This document shows positions 7,662 to 15,758 of a stretch of 64,000 nucleotides of DNA, one piece after another (within the stretch, counting starts at the first letter, position 1; the number at the start of each line of letters is the position of its first letter). The stretch comes from VXYL01 sp965200375 (GTDB lineage: Bacteria > Pseudomonadota > Gammaproteobacteria > Pseudomonadales > Azotimanducaceae). The translations under genes and the position numbers were made by a program. The stretch lies in assembly GCA_965200375.1 (NCBI GenBank), contig OZ241353.1:2604001-2668000 (forward strand). Reading direction: 5' to 3'. Under the pieces are notes generated by a model. The model searched no databases. It was not told where the DNA came from and worked only from the letters and a program-made list of their open reading frames with translations.

Positions 7662-9531
7662 CTACGACGACGAGCTCTACAACGACGGCATAGACGACCA
7701 TGCCGTCGCCCAAGGCATGCAGCTGGCGATGTGGCGGCGGCTGTTCGGCTACTCCCTCGCCTACCCGAAGGAGCTCGCCGTGGTGGCGCTGGCGGCCCTC
7801 GGCACCGCGGCGGCGGAGCTCAGCTTCCCCCTGCTCACCCGGGCCGTGGTGGACGACGTGGCGGCCAACGGCGGCGACGCGGCGTTCGTCCTCTGGGGGA
7901 CTATCTACCTTGCCTGCACCGTTCTGCTAGCGGTGTGCGTCGGCGGCTTCGTGTGGGGCGCCGGCAAGCTCGAAGCGTTCACCAGCCACGACATCCGCCG
8001 GGATGCGTTCGCCAACCTGCAGCGGCTGTCGTTCTCCTACTACGACTACCGCCCCACGGGCTGGCTGCTGGCGCGGCTCACCTCCGATTGCAGCCGGCTC
8101 ACGGACATCCTCGCCTGGGCGTTTCTGGATGCGGTGTGGGGCGTCGCCATGATGCTCGGCATGCTCGGCGTGATGCTGGCCATCGACTGGCAGCTCGCGT
8201 TGCTGGCGATGGCCGTCCTGCCGGCGGTGGTCTGGGTGTCCTCGAAGTTCCGCAAGCGCATTCTGATGAGCGCCCGGCTGGTGCGCCGCACCAACTCCCG
8301 CATCACCGGCAGCTACAACGAATCCATCATGGGCGTCGTCACTTCCAAGGCGTTCGTGCGGGAAGCGGCCAACGCCGCCGAGTTCGGCCAGCTCACGGCC
8401 ACCATGTACCGCGCCTCGGTGCGCAACCTCGTGCTCGGCGCCGTGTACCTGCCGCTGATCCTGGTGCTGGCCACCGTCGCCGTGCATCTCACGCTGGTCG
8501 CTGGCGGCCTGATGCTGCTGGCCGGCACCCTCACCGTCGGCACGCTGATCGCGTTCATGGTGTACGCCCGGGAGTTCTTCAATCCGGTGACGGATCTCGG
8601 CGAGTGGTTTGCGGAGATGCAGATGGCGCAGGCGGCCGCGGAGCGGGTGCTGTCGCTCATCGACGCGAGGCCCGACATCGAGGACTCCGCCAGCGTCCGG
8701 CGGGCGTTGGCCGCGCACGAGCGCAGCCCGGCGCCCCCGGGCGTGGCGCCGGACGGCGGCCCGATGCGCATCGAGAAGATCGAGCTGCGGAACGTCTCCT
8801 TCGCCTACGAAGCCGGCAAGCCGGTGCTCGAGGACGTGAATCTCACCGTCGCCGCCGGCGAGAGCGTCGCCATCGTCGGCCCCACCGGCGGCGGCAAGAG
8901 CACGCTGGTGAACGTCGTCTGCCGCTTCTACGAACCCACCGCCGGGCAGGTGCTGATCGACGGCGTGGACTACCGCAGCCGCAGCCTGCACTGGCTGCAA
9001 TCCAGCCTCGGCATGGTGCTGCAGAACGCCCACGTGTTCCGCGGCTCGGTGCGGGAGAACATCCGCTACGGGCGCCTGGACGCCAGCGACCAGGAAGTGG
9101 AGTGGTGCGCCAAGCTGGCCGGCGCCCACGACTTCATCGGGGAACTCGACCGCGGCTACGACACCGACGTGGGCGAGGGCGGCGGGCGGCTCTCGGCCGG
9201 GCAGAAGCAGCTGGTGTCCTTCGCCCGCGCCATCCTGGCGGAGCCGCAGATTCTGGTGATGGACGAGGCCACGTCCTCGGTGGACACGGAGACGGAGCTG
9301 AAGATCCAGCAGGGCCTCAAGTTCGTGCTGCAAGGGCGCATCAGCTTCGTCATCGCCCATCGGCTGTCCACCATCCGCAACGCGGACCGCATTCTGGTGG
9401 TGGCCGGCGGCCGCATCGAGGAAGCCGGCAGCCACGCGGAACTCGTCGCCCGGGATGGCCGCTACGCGGCGCTGTACCGGCAGCAGAGCCTGGCGGACGC
9501 GAACCGGCAGTGGGCGGCGGCCGGCGGTTGA
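7645..9531 (+). CDS. heterodimeric ABC exporter half-transporter B
   Basis: A 628-aa partner of the preceding half-transporter. An acidic N-terminal tail (residues 1-18) precedes six membrane helices and an ATPase domain from about residue 370. Walker A is GPTGGGKST, Walker B ILVMDEAT with the normal catalytic Glu, and the switch His lies in VIAHRLST. The signature motif is LSAGQ instead of LSGGQ. In the dimer this altered signature faces the Asp-substituted Walker B of subunit A, so one composite site is degenerate and the other intact, the pattern known from TM287/288 and BmrCD. The ATG at 7645, with GGAG 8 nt upstream, was preferred over longer in-frame starts. Confidence 0.9.
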   Translation: MAEADSYDDELYNDGIDDHAVAQGMQLAMWRRLFGYSLAYPKELAVVALAALGTAAAELSFPLLTRAVVDDVAANGGDAAFVLWGTIYLACTVLLAVCVGGFVWGAGKLEAFTSHDIRRDAFANLQRLSFSYYDYRPTGWLLARLTSDCSRLTDILAWAFLDAVWGVAMMLGMLGVMLAIDWQLALLAMAVLPAVVWVSSKFRKRILMSARLVRRTNSRITGSYNESIMGVVTSKAFVREAANAAEFGQLTATMYRASVRNLVLGAVYLPLILVLATVAVHLTLVAGGLMLLAGTLTVGTLIAFMVYAREFFNPVTDLGEWFAEMQMAQAAAERVLSLIDARPDIEDSASVRRALAAHERSPAPPGVAPDGGPMRIEKIELRNVSFAYEAGKPVLEDVNLTVAAGESVAIVGPTGGGKSTLVNVVCRFYEPTAGQVLIDGVDYRSRSLHWLQSSLGMVLQNAHVFRGSVRENIRYGRLDASDQEVEWCAKLAGAHDFIGELDRGYDTDVGEGGGRLSAGQKQLVSFARAILAEPQILVMDEATSSVDTETELKIQQGLKFVLQGRISFVIAHRLSTIRNADRILVVAGGRIEEAGSHAELVARDGRYAALYRQQSLADANRQWAAAGG

Positions 9532-9545
9532 GGGCAGGCGCCGCT

Positions 9546-9785
9546 TCACCCCCGCGCGAGGTGCTGCGCCGTCTGCCTGTGGATGGCCAGGAGCAGGAAG
9601 TCCAGCGGCAGCGTGCCGGCCTCGTCGGCCGTCGGCTGGCGCACGGGCGCTTGCGGCGCCACCAGATAGCAGCGGCCATGGAATTCGGGGTGGCGCCGCG
9701 CTAGCGCGGCCAGCCCCTGGTGGGGTGGTCGAGGGAGGAAGCCACCTCGAACGCCAGCGGCGCTCGGTGGTCCAAGGTGGATGGA
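9546..9785 (-). pseudogene. C-terminal remnant of a probable AAA/DUF4143-type ATPase
   Basis: Two overlapping frames, joined by a frameshift near 9735, read like a conserved C-terminus: LAFEVASSLDHP, then GLAALARRHPEFHGRCYLV, then DEAGTLPLDFLLLAIHRQ and a stop. The pattern (FEV strand, long helix, GRCYLV strand, LPLDFLLLA) resembles the end of nuclease-like domains fused to AAA ATPases. Nothing upstream encodes the ATPase part, so this is a 5'-deleted, frameshifted relic. The family assignment comes from recall of the pattern and is uncertain; that it is a decayed coding remnant is more secure. Confidence 0.4.
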
Positions 9786-9874
9786 GGGATTGGCAACGCC
9801 TCGCCTCCGCGAGTTGCGCTAAATGGAAAATAGCATAACTCTGGTGACTGCTATCAGACACCGCCCACGCGGCG

Positions 9875-9912
9875 CTCGCGGGCGGGCGCGGAACTCGCGG
9901 GCGGGCGCGGAA
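9875..9912. repeat. 19-bp tandem direct repeat, two units
   Basis: CTCGCGGGCGGGCGCGGAA occurs twice back to back between the ATPase relic and the metallohydrolase gene. No function is apparent. Confidence 0.8.
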
Positions 9913-9963
9913 GATGTAGCGGAAGGTGCGGTAAGGAGTAGCGGTGGGTCCGCGGTCGAGGAC

Positions 9964-10941
9964 CTACGGCTGCGCGTCCCGGACCAGGCTGGTGTACACC
10001 CGGTCGACGAAGCCGAGGGAGTTCAGCACCGGCCCGTAGCGGTCGTCGAAATCCGCCGTGGGCCTTGCGGCAACCACCTCCACCAGGCTGCGGCCGGCGT
10101 CGATGTGTTGCTGGACGCGCCCGCGCACGGTGGTCAGCATGGCGATGTAGGCTTCGAGGGTCGGCACGTCCGTCACCTCGCCGTGGCCGGGGATGATGGT
10201 GGCGTTCGGCCCCATCTCGTCGAGGACGGACTGGCAGAAGGCGATCATGCCGTCGATGCCGCCGCCGCTGTCGGCGTCGATGAACGGATAGCCGGCGTTG
10301 TTGAACACGTCGCCGAAATGCACCGCGTTCTGGTCCCGGAAGATGACTGCCGCATCGCCGCCGGTGTGGGCGGGCCCGGGATGCACGATGTCCACCTCGC
10401 CGTTGAAGTAGAGGCGCATCCGGTTGTCGAAGGCGATGGCCGGGCGGGCCTTCGGCGGGTAGGCGTCCTGCCGGTAGCGGGTGACGACGAGATTGAGGAT
10501 GTTGGCCTTGGCCATCATGTCCGCGGAGTTCTGGTGCGCCACTATCCAGGTGCCGGCGGGCCCCAGCGCGAGATTCCCCTCGGCGTGGTCGAAGTGCCAG
10601 TGGGTGTTCACCACGTAGTCGATGCCGTCGCCGCCGAGCTCGCGGACGGCGGCCTCCACCTTGGGGACCATCTCCGGGAACATGTCGTCCACGATCAGCA
10701 CGCCGTCGGCGCCGATGGAGGCGGCGATGTTGCCGCCGACGCCGAACAGCACGTACAGCCCCTCGCCCACCTGCTGCGTGGCGATGTCCGAATCGAAGTT
10801 CCAGCCGAAGCGCTCCAGCAACTGCCCGAGGTTCAGCGGTTCTTCGTCGGCAGCACCCGCCGCGGCGGCAGGTTCCTCTTGGGCGGCGGCGTGGAACGCG
10901 GCGACCGCCAGTACCAAAGCCAGGCCAACGTGGTTCTTCAT
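9964..10941 (-). CDS. exported MBL-fold metallohydrolase
   Basis: A 325-aa metallo-beta-lactamase-fold enzyme. Residues 1-21 form a Sec signal peptide ending AFHAAAQ, so the protein is periplasmic. The zinc ligands are visible: NTHWHFDHAEGN (HxHxDH), GPAHTGGD, FGDVF and PGHGEV. The layout resembles subclass-B3-like or SoxH-type hydrolases that are often not true beta-lactamases. A low-complexity Ala/Glu linker (about residues 22-35) separates the signal from the core. It is transcribed towards the ATPase relic, downstream of an acyl-CoA dehydrogenase and a CoA transferase on the same strand, and could belong to that catabolic group. The substrate is unknown. Confidence 0.85.
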   Translation of the reverse strand: MKNHVGLALVLAVAAFHAAAQEEPAAAAGAADEEPLNLGQLLERFGWNFDSDIATQQVGEGLYVLFGVGGNIAASIGADGVLIVDDMFPEMVPKVEAAVRELGGDGIDYVVNTHWHFDHAEGNLALGPAGTWIVAHQNSADMMAKANILNLVVTRYRQDAYPPKARPAIAFDNRMRLYFNGEVDIVHPGPAHTGGDAAVIFRDQNAVHFGDVFNNAGYPFIDADSGGGIDGMIAFCQSVLDEMGPNATIIPGHGEVTDVPTLEAYIAMLTTVRGRVQQHIDAGRSLVEVVAARPTADFDDRYGPVLNSLGFVDRVYTSLVRDAQP

Positions 10942-10990
10942 GGCATTTCCTTGCGGCCCTTGCGGCCGCTCATGGTCGCCGATGCGTCGC

Positions 10991-12166
10991 TCAGTCCGGC
11001 AGGCCGAGGATGCGCTTGGCGATGATGTTCAGCTGCACCTCCGAGGTGCCGCCTTCGATGGAGTTCGCCCGGGAGCGCAGCCACTCCCGGGTGCTTGCCA
11101 GTTCCCGGCCGCCGAAGGCGTCGCCCTCCCAGCCGAGCATGGCGCTGCCCATGAAGGAGAGCATCAGTTCGTAGCGGGCCTTGTTCTGCTCGGTGCCGTA
11201 GAGCTTGAACATCGACGACAGGAACGTCGGGGCGCGCCCGGATCGCAGCTCTTCGCCGTTGCGGCGCACCGTGAGGCCGAAGGCGCGGTCCGTGATGCGG
11301 TGGTCGATGACGCGCTCGCGGACGGCCGCGTCGGCAATGCGGCCGTTGTCGTCGCCAAGGTAGCGGCGGGCCAGAGCGGCGAGCGGATTGCCGCCCGGGC
11401 CGGCGCTGCCGGCCATGCCGCCGATGGAGGTGCGCTCGTACTGCAACAGGCGCTTGCCCACCGTCCAGCCCTGGCCCCGCTCGCCGACCAGATTGCGCTT
11501 GGGCACCCGCACGTCGTCCAGGAACGTCTCGCAGAACGGGGAGGCGCCGCTGATGAGCTTGATGGGCTTCACCGTGACCCCGGGCGTCTCCATGTCGAAC
11601 AGCACGAAGGAGATGCCCTCGTGCTTGGGCTTGTCCGGGTCCGTGCGCACCAGGCAGAACATCCAGTCCGCGAAGTTGGCGCCGGAGGTCCAGATCTTCG
11701 AGCCGTTGACGATGAAGTCGTCGCCGTCGTCCACGGCGCGGGTCTTCAGGCTGGCGAGGTCCGAGCCGGAACCGGGTTCGCTGTAGCCCTGGCACCACCA
11801 GATCTCGCCGCGCACGATCTTCGGCAGGTGCTCCTGCTTCTGCTCCTCGGTGCCGAACTCCAGGAGCGCCGGACCGATCATGGAGAGGCCCATGCCGGTG
11901 TGGGCGGGGCGGGCCTTGATGCGCCGCAGCTCCTCGCCGAGGATGGTTGCCTGCTCCCGGTCCAGGCCGCCGCCGCCGTACTCTTTCGGCCACATGGGTG
12001 CCGTCCAGCCGCGCTCCGCCATGCGCTCCAGCCACAGCTTGGCCTCCGGGTTCGGGTAGGTGGCGCGCCGGCCGCCGCCGGTGCTCTCGTTGGGGCCGGG
12101 CGGCCGGCGGATGCTCGGCGGGCAGTTATCTTCCAGCCAGCCCCGCGCTTCTTCCCGAAAGCTCAT
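10991..12166 (-). CDS. acyl-CoA dehydrogenase family protein
   Basis: A 391-aa flavoprotein of the acyl-CoA dehydrogenase family: N-terminal helices, a middle beta domain with WCQGYSEPGSGSDLASLKT and DFIVNGSKIWTSGA, and the C-terminal signature IEGGTSEVQ followed by IIAKRILGLP. At the position of the catalytic Glu of MCAD-like enzymes a Gly is present (GGT instead of EGT), as in several short/branched or CaiA-like subgroups that place the base elsewhere. The ATG at 12164-12166 was chosen because the family's N-terminus begins there; the frame is open further upstream but reads as low-quality Arg-rich sequence. It follows a CoA transferase gene, suggesting joint activation and oxidation of a carboxylic acid. 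Confidence 0.88.
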   Translation of the reverse strand: MSFREEARGWLEDNCPPSIRRPPGPNESTGGGRRATYPNPEAKLWLERMAERGWTAPMWPKEYGGGGLDREQATILGEELRRIKARPAHTGMGLSMIGPALLEFGTEEQKQEHLPKIVRGEIWWCQGYSEPGSGSDLASLKTRAVDDGDDFIVNGSKIWTSGANFADWMFCLVRTDPDKPKHEGISFVLFDMETPGVTVKPIKLISGASPFCETFLDDVRVPKRNLVGERGQGWTVGKRLLQYERTSIGGMAGSAGPGGNPLAALARRYLGDDNGRIADAAVRERVIDHRITDRAFGLTVRRNGEELRSGRAPTFLSSMFKLYGTEQNKARYELMLSFMGSAMLGWEGDAFGGRELASTREWLRSRANSIEGGTSEVQLNIIAKRILGLPD

Positions 12167-12301
12167 GCTCGTGCTCTGCTCCTGTTGGTTGCCGCTGTCG
12201 CGCCGGGTCCGTATCGAATCAGCATAGCAAACCCGCCGTCGCTCCCGCCGATGGCCGGCCCCTTCTGCCGCTCGCCCGGCGTTCCGGGGGCCGGGCGGCA
12301 C

Positions 12302-13513
12302 CTAGACCACGCCGTCCGCCTGCATCCGTGCGATGGCGTCCGGCCCGTAGCCGAGTTCGGCCAGTATTTCGGCGGTGTGTTCGCCGAGCTCCGGCGCCCG
12401 GCGGGGGCCGACCGGCGGTGCGCTGCTCACCTGCACCGGATGCGTCACGAGCAGGGGCGGGGCGATGCCTTCCTCGGCCGGCGCCACGGCCATGCCGTTG
12501 GCGAGAATCTGCTTGTCCCGGGGCGTTTCCTCCACCACGGCGATGCGATTCACGGGTACGCCCAGGGTGGCGAACTCGGCCAGCCACTGGTCCGACGTCC
12601 GCTTCGCCACGATGGCGGCGATGGCGTCGCCTAGGGCGGCGCGGTGCTTCCACATGCCGCCGGGGGCGGCGAAGCGTTCGTCGGCAAGCAGCTCCGGTGC
12701 GCCGAGGCCCGTGAACATGAGCGACAGCAGCTCTTCGTTGCGCACCATGTTGAACTGCAGCCAGCGCCCGTCGCTGGCCTGGTAGACGCGCATGAACGCC
12801 GACGGCGTGGCCGATGCCTGCCGGAACGCTTCCGGGTCCGCGCCGGCCATCATGCCGCCGGCGACGCCGGAGGCGGACCACAGGCCGTTGGCCAACAGCG
12901 ACGTGTGTACGAAGCCGCCCTCGCCGGTGCATTCCCGCTGCAAGAGCGCGGTGACGATGCCGGCGTAGAGGGCGACCCCGGTGGGATGGTCGCCCATTCC
13001 CGCCAGCCCCTGGGTGGGGCGCGTGCCTTCCTGCCGCATCAGGTCCATCAGGCCGCTGCGGGCCCAGTAGGCGAGCTGATCGAAGCTCTTGCGGTTGCGC
13101 TCCGGCCCCTGCTCGCCGTAGGCGGTGAGCGAGGCGTAGACCATGCGCGGGTTCAGCGGCTTGAGGGCGTCGTAGTCGAGGCCCATCGCCTCCCGGGCGT
13201 CGTAGGGCTGGTTGGTGATGTACACGTCGCAGCTCGCCGCCAGGGCGCGCATCACCTCGAGGCCCCGCTCCGTCTTCAGGTTCAGCGTCAGGCTGCGCTT
13301 GTTGCGGCCGTCCTGCTGCCAGAACCAGTCCATGCCGGTTGCCGGCACGCCCGGCACGCCGGAGAGCATCCGCAGCATGTCGCCCTTGCCGGGCGCTTCC
13401 ACCTTCACCACGTCGGCGCCGAAATCCCCCAGCATCATCGCCGCCGCGGGGGCGGCGATGACGGTGGCGGCGTCGACGACGCGGAGGCCCGAGAACAGGT
13501 GCCGCGCCGGCAT
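12302..13513 (-). CDS. CaiB/BaiF family (class III) CoA transferase
   Basis: A 403-aa class III CoA transferase. The N-terminus has LFSGLRVVDAATVIAAPAAA and LGDFGADVVKVEAPGKGD, the CoA-binding Rossmann-type start of the family. NRKSFDQLAYWARSGLM and the segment around FVHTSLLANGLW precede the interlocked-dimer C-terminal region. These enzymes move CoA between carboxylic acids through an aspartyl-CoA thioester; the expected Asp in the V-D-x-S position is replaced here by His (FVHTSL), which is unusual and should be checked. The gene is 135 bp upstream of an acyl-CoA dehydrogenase on the same strand. The substrate is unknown. Confidence 0.85.
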   Translation of the reverse strand: MPARHLFSGLRVVDAATVIAAPAAAMMLGDFGADVVKVEAPGKGDMLRMLSGVPGVPATGMDWFWQQDGRNKRSLTLNLKTERGLEVMRALAASCDVYITNQPYDAREAMGLDYDALKPLNPRMVYASLTAYGEQGPERNRKSFDQLAYWARSGLMDLMRQEGTRPTQGLAGMGDHPTGVALYAGIVTALLQRECTGEGGFVHTSLLANGLWSASGVAGGMMAGADPEAFRQASATPSAFMRVYQASDGRWLQFNMVRNEELLSLMFTGLGAPELLADERFAAPGGMWKHRAALGDAIAAIVAKRTSDQWLAEFATLGVPVNRIAVVEETPRDKQILANGMAVAPAEEGIAPPLLVTHPVQVSSAPPVGPRRAPELGEHTAEILAELGYGPDAIARMQADGVV

Positions 13514-13538
13514 CCCAGTCCCGTTGGGCGTCGCGGAT

Positions 13539-14870
13539 CTAGGCGCCTTTCTCCTGCTCGGTGGCGAAGTCGTCCACGTCGTCCTGGTCCGGCATCACCA
13601 CGAACTCCGGGTACGCCTCGATGCCGAGCTCGGAGACGTCCTGCCCCAGCTCCTCGACCCGGGCGGAGACGCGGGCCCCGAACGTCTTGTTGATCGCCCA
13701 CCACACCGCGAGGGACACGCCGAACACGAAGACGCCGATGGAAGCTATGCCTACCAGTTGGGTGACGATGCTCTGGCCGCCGTGCAGGCACACCGCAATC
13801 GTGCCCCACACGCCGGCGAACAGGTGCGCCGGCACCGCGCCCACCACGTCGTCCAGCTTCACCGTGTCCAGGAACTTCATGCCTGCCACGACGATGACGC
13901 CGCCCACCGCGCCGATGAGGATGGCCCACCAGTGGTTCACGAAGTCCGGCGCCGCAGTGATGGAGACGAGGCCAGCGATGGCGCCGTTCAGCACAGCCAG
14001 AAGGTCCACGCGCCCCAGGATGGGCCGCGCCACGCACATCGCCGCCATCACCCCGGCGGCGGCGGCGAGGTTGGTGTTCACCAGCACGTTGCTCATCCAC
14101 ACCGCGTCCAGGGCGCTGCCGATGGCCAGCTGGGAGCCGCCGTTGAAGCCGAACCAGCCGAGCCAGAGGATGAACACGCCCAGCGTCACCGCCGGCACGT
14201 TGGAGGGCGGCGTCGACTTCACCCGCCCGTCCGGGCGGAACTTGCCCAGCCGCGGTCCGACGATGACGGCCCCCGCCAAGGCCGCCCAGCCGCCGGTGGA
14301 GTGGACGATGGTGGAGCCGGCGAAGTCCTTGAAGCCCATCTGGCTCAGCCAGCCCTCGCCCCAGGTCCAGGCCCCCACCACCGGGTAGACGACGGCGGTG
14401 AGCACGGCCACGAAGGCGAAGAAGGACCACAGGTGAACCCGTTCGGCCAGCGTCCCGGAGACGATGGAGGCCGCGGTGGCCACGAACACCATCTGGAAGA
14501 ACCAGTTGGACATGGCGGCGTGGGAGGAATCGCCCACCACGGCGGCCGTCGCAGCGGCCTTGCCAGCGTCGTCCGCGTTGATCAGCGCCACCTCGGCTGA
14601 CGTGGAGCTGTGGCCCAGCGAGAGGGAACCGATCCAGCTGCCCACGTCCTCGTACATGAGGTTGTAGCCGATCGCGAAGTAGGCGAGGCCGGCGATGGAG
14701 TACAGGCCGATGTTCTTCAGGCAGATCATCGACGCGTTCTTGGTGCGCACGGAGCCGGCCTCCAGCATCGTGAAGCCGGCGCACATCCACATCACCAGCG
14801 CGCCCCACACCAGGAACGCGAAGGTGTTCAGCAGAAAGTTGGCCTCTGCGCCAATACCGAGTTCGTTCAC
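13539..14870 (-). CDS. amtB: ammonium transporter, Amt family
   Basis: A 443-aa ammonium channel with eleven predicted helices, slightly longer than E. coli AmtB because of its N-terminal helix and C-terminal tail. Key residues are present: FAGSTIVHSTGG holds the conserved Asp and first pore His, and VPAHLFAGVWG the second pore His. The cytoplasmic tail (ELGIEAYPE) matches the regulatory region bound by GlnK. No glnK gene is adjacent, which is unusual for this family; PII may be encoded elsewhere. The gene ends 25 bp from the CoA transferase start on the same strand, but the two have no obvious functional link. Confidence 0.95.
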   Translation of the reverse strand: MNELGIGAEANFLLNTFAFLVWGALVMWMCAGFTMLEAGSVRTKNASMICLKNIGLYSIAGLAYFAIGYNLMYEDVGSWIGSLSLGHSSTSAEVALINADDAGKAAATAAVVGDSSHAAMSNWFFQMVFVATAASIVSGTLAERVHLWSFFAFVAVLTAVVYPVVGAWTWGEGWLSQMGFKDFAGSTIVHSTGGWAALAGAVIVGPRLGKFRPDGRVKSTPPSNVPAVTLGVFILWLGWFGFNGGSQLAIGSALDAVWMSNVLVNTNLAAAAGVMAAMCVARPILGRVDLLAVLNGAIAGLVSITAAPDFVNHWWAILIGAVGGVIVVAGMKFLDTVKLDDVVGAVPAHLFAGVWGTIAVCLHGGQSIVTQLVGIASIGVFVFGVSLAVWWAINKTFGARVSARVEELGQDVSELGIEAYPEFVVMPDQDDVDDFATEQEKGA

Positions 14871-15017
14871 GGGCCTCCCCCGTCAAGCCATCCCGCCGCG
14901 CATGATACGCGAAGGCGGGGCGCCCGATGCACGTTTGGCCGCCCGCTTGCGGCAGGGGCGGTACGCCGGCCCTCGCCGTTCGGCGTATTCTGCCGCGTAC
15001 TTGGAGACGAGCCGGTC

Positions 15018-15749
15018 ATGCTTGCCGACGCTAGAACGTTCTACGACGAGACGCCAGTGCAGAGGAGCACGGCGGCGGATCTGGACCACGAAGCGGCCGA
15101 AGAGATGCTCGCGGCCATCCGGGAGCGGAGCCAAGGGCTCGACATCGCTGGCATGCCCCAGGAGCGGCTGCTTGCGAACTGGGGACTGCTCGCCGAGAGC
15201 AGTGGGTGCCCGACGGTGGCGGGTGCGCTCTTGCTCGGCATGGCGCCGCAGCGGTTTCTGCCCCACGCCTACGTCAGCGCCCTGCGGATTCCCGGCACGG
15301 AGATCGCGACGCCGCCGCTGGACCAGAAGCGCATAGAGGGGCGGGCGTTCGACCTGCTGGTGGCTGCCGAGCGCTTTCTGGACTTCCGGGTGCCCGAGCT
15401 GCCGCCGTCGGCGCTGCGGGAGGTGCTGGTGAACGCCGTGGCGCACCGAGACTACACGGTGACGGGGCCCATCCGGGTGCTGGTGTTCGAGGACCGCGTA
15501 GAGGTTCGAAGCCCAGGCGGACTGCCGAACTCCGTGCGCCTCGCGCAGCTGCCGGCGGGCGTTCACGTGCTGTGCAATCCAACGCTCTACAACCTGCTGC
15601 TGAAGCGTGGCCTGGCGACGGACGCCGGCAGCGGCATTCCGCGCATGATCCAGGCGGTGCGCGAACGCACCGGGCGGGTGCCGCAGCTGGGCCTGGCGGG
15701 AGACGAGTTCGTCGTGACCCTGCCGCGCACGGCGAATGAGACGGGCTAG
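15018..15749 (+). CDS. RecG-like/AlbA-type ATP-binding protein, N-terminally truncated
   Basis: A 243-aa frame matching only the C-terminal two thirds of AlbA_2 plus HATPase_c_4 proteins (often annotated ATP-dependent DNA helicase RecG-like). Recognisable are ALREVLVNAVAHRDY, the FEDRVEVRSPGGLP strand-loop, the CNPTLYNLL motif and DAGSGIPRM. The usual N-terminal AlbA_2 domain (about 130 residues) is missing: the frame begins only 135 bp from the amtB start and upstream codons do not resemble it. An ATG with GGAG about 11 nt ahead exists, so a shortened protein could still be made. Homologues are mobile accessory genes of uncertain function. It ends 9 bp before lpxB. Confidence 0.65.
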   Translation: MLADARTFYDETPVQRSTAADLDHEAAEEMLAAIRERSQGLDIAGMPQERLLANWGLLAESSGCPTVAGALLLGMAPQRFLPHAYVSALRIPGTEIATPPLDQKRIEGRAFDLLVAAERFLDFRVPELPPSALREVLVNAVAHRDYTVTGPIRVLVFEDRVEVRSPGGLPNSVRLAQLPAGVHVLCNPTLYNLLLKRGLATDAGSGIPRMIQAVRERTGRVPQLGLAGDEFVVTLPRTANETG

Positions 15750-15758
15750 GGTGCCGCC

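Noticed and set aside
9826..9850. ATAGCA/TGCTAT inverted repeat in an AT-rich patch
   Set aside because: Arms are only 6 bp with a 13-bp loop and no U-tract; too weak to call a terminator or operator.
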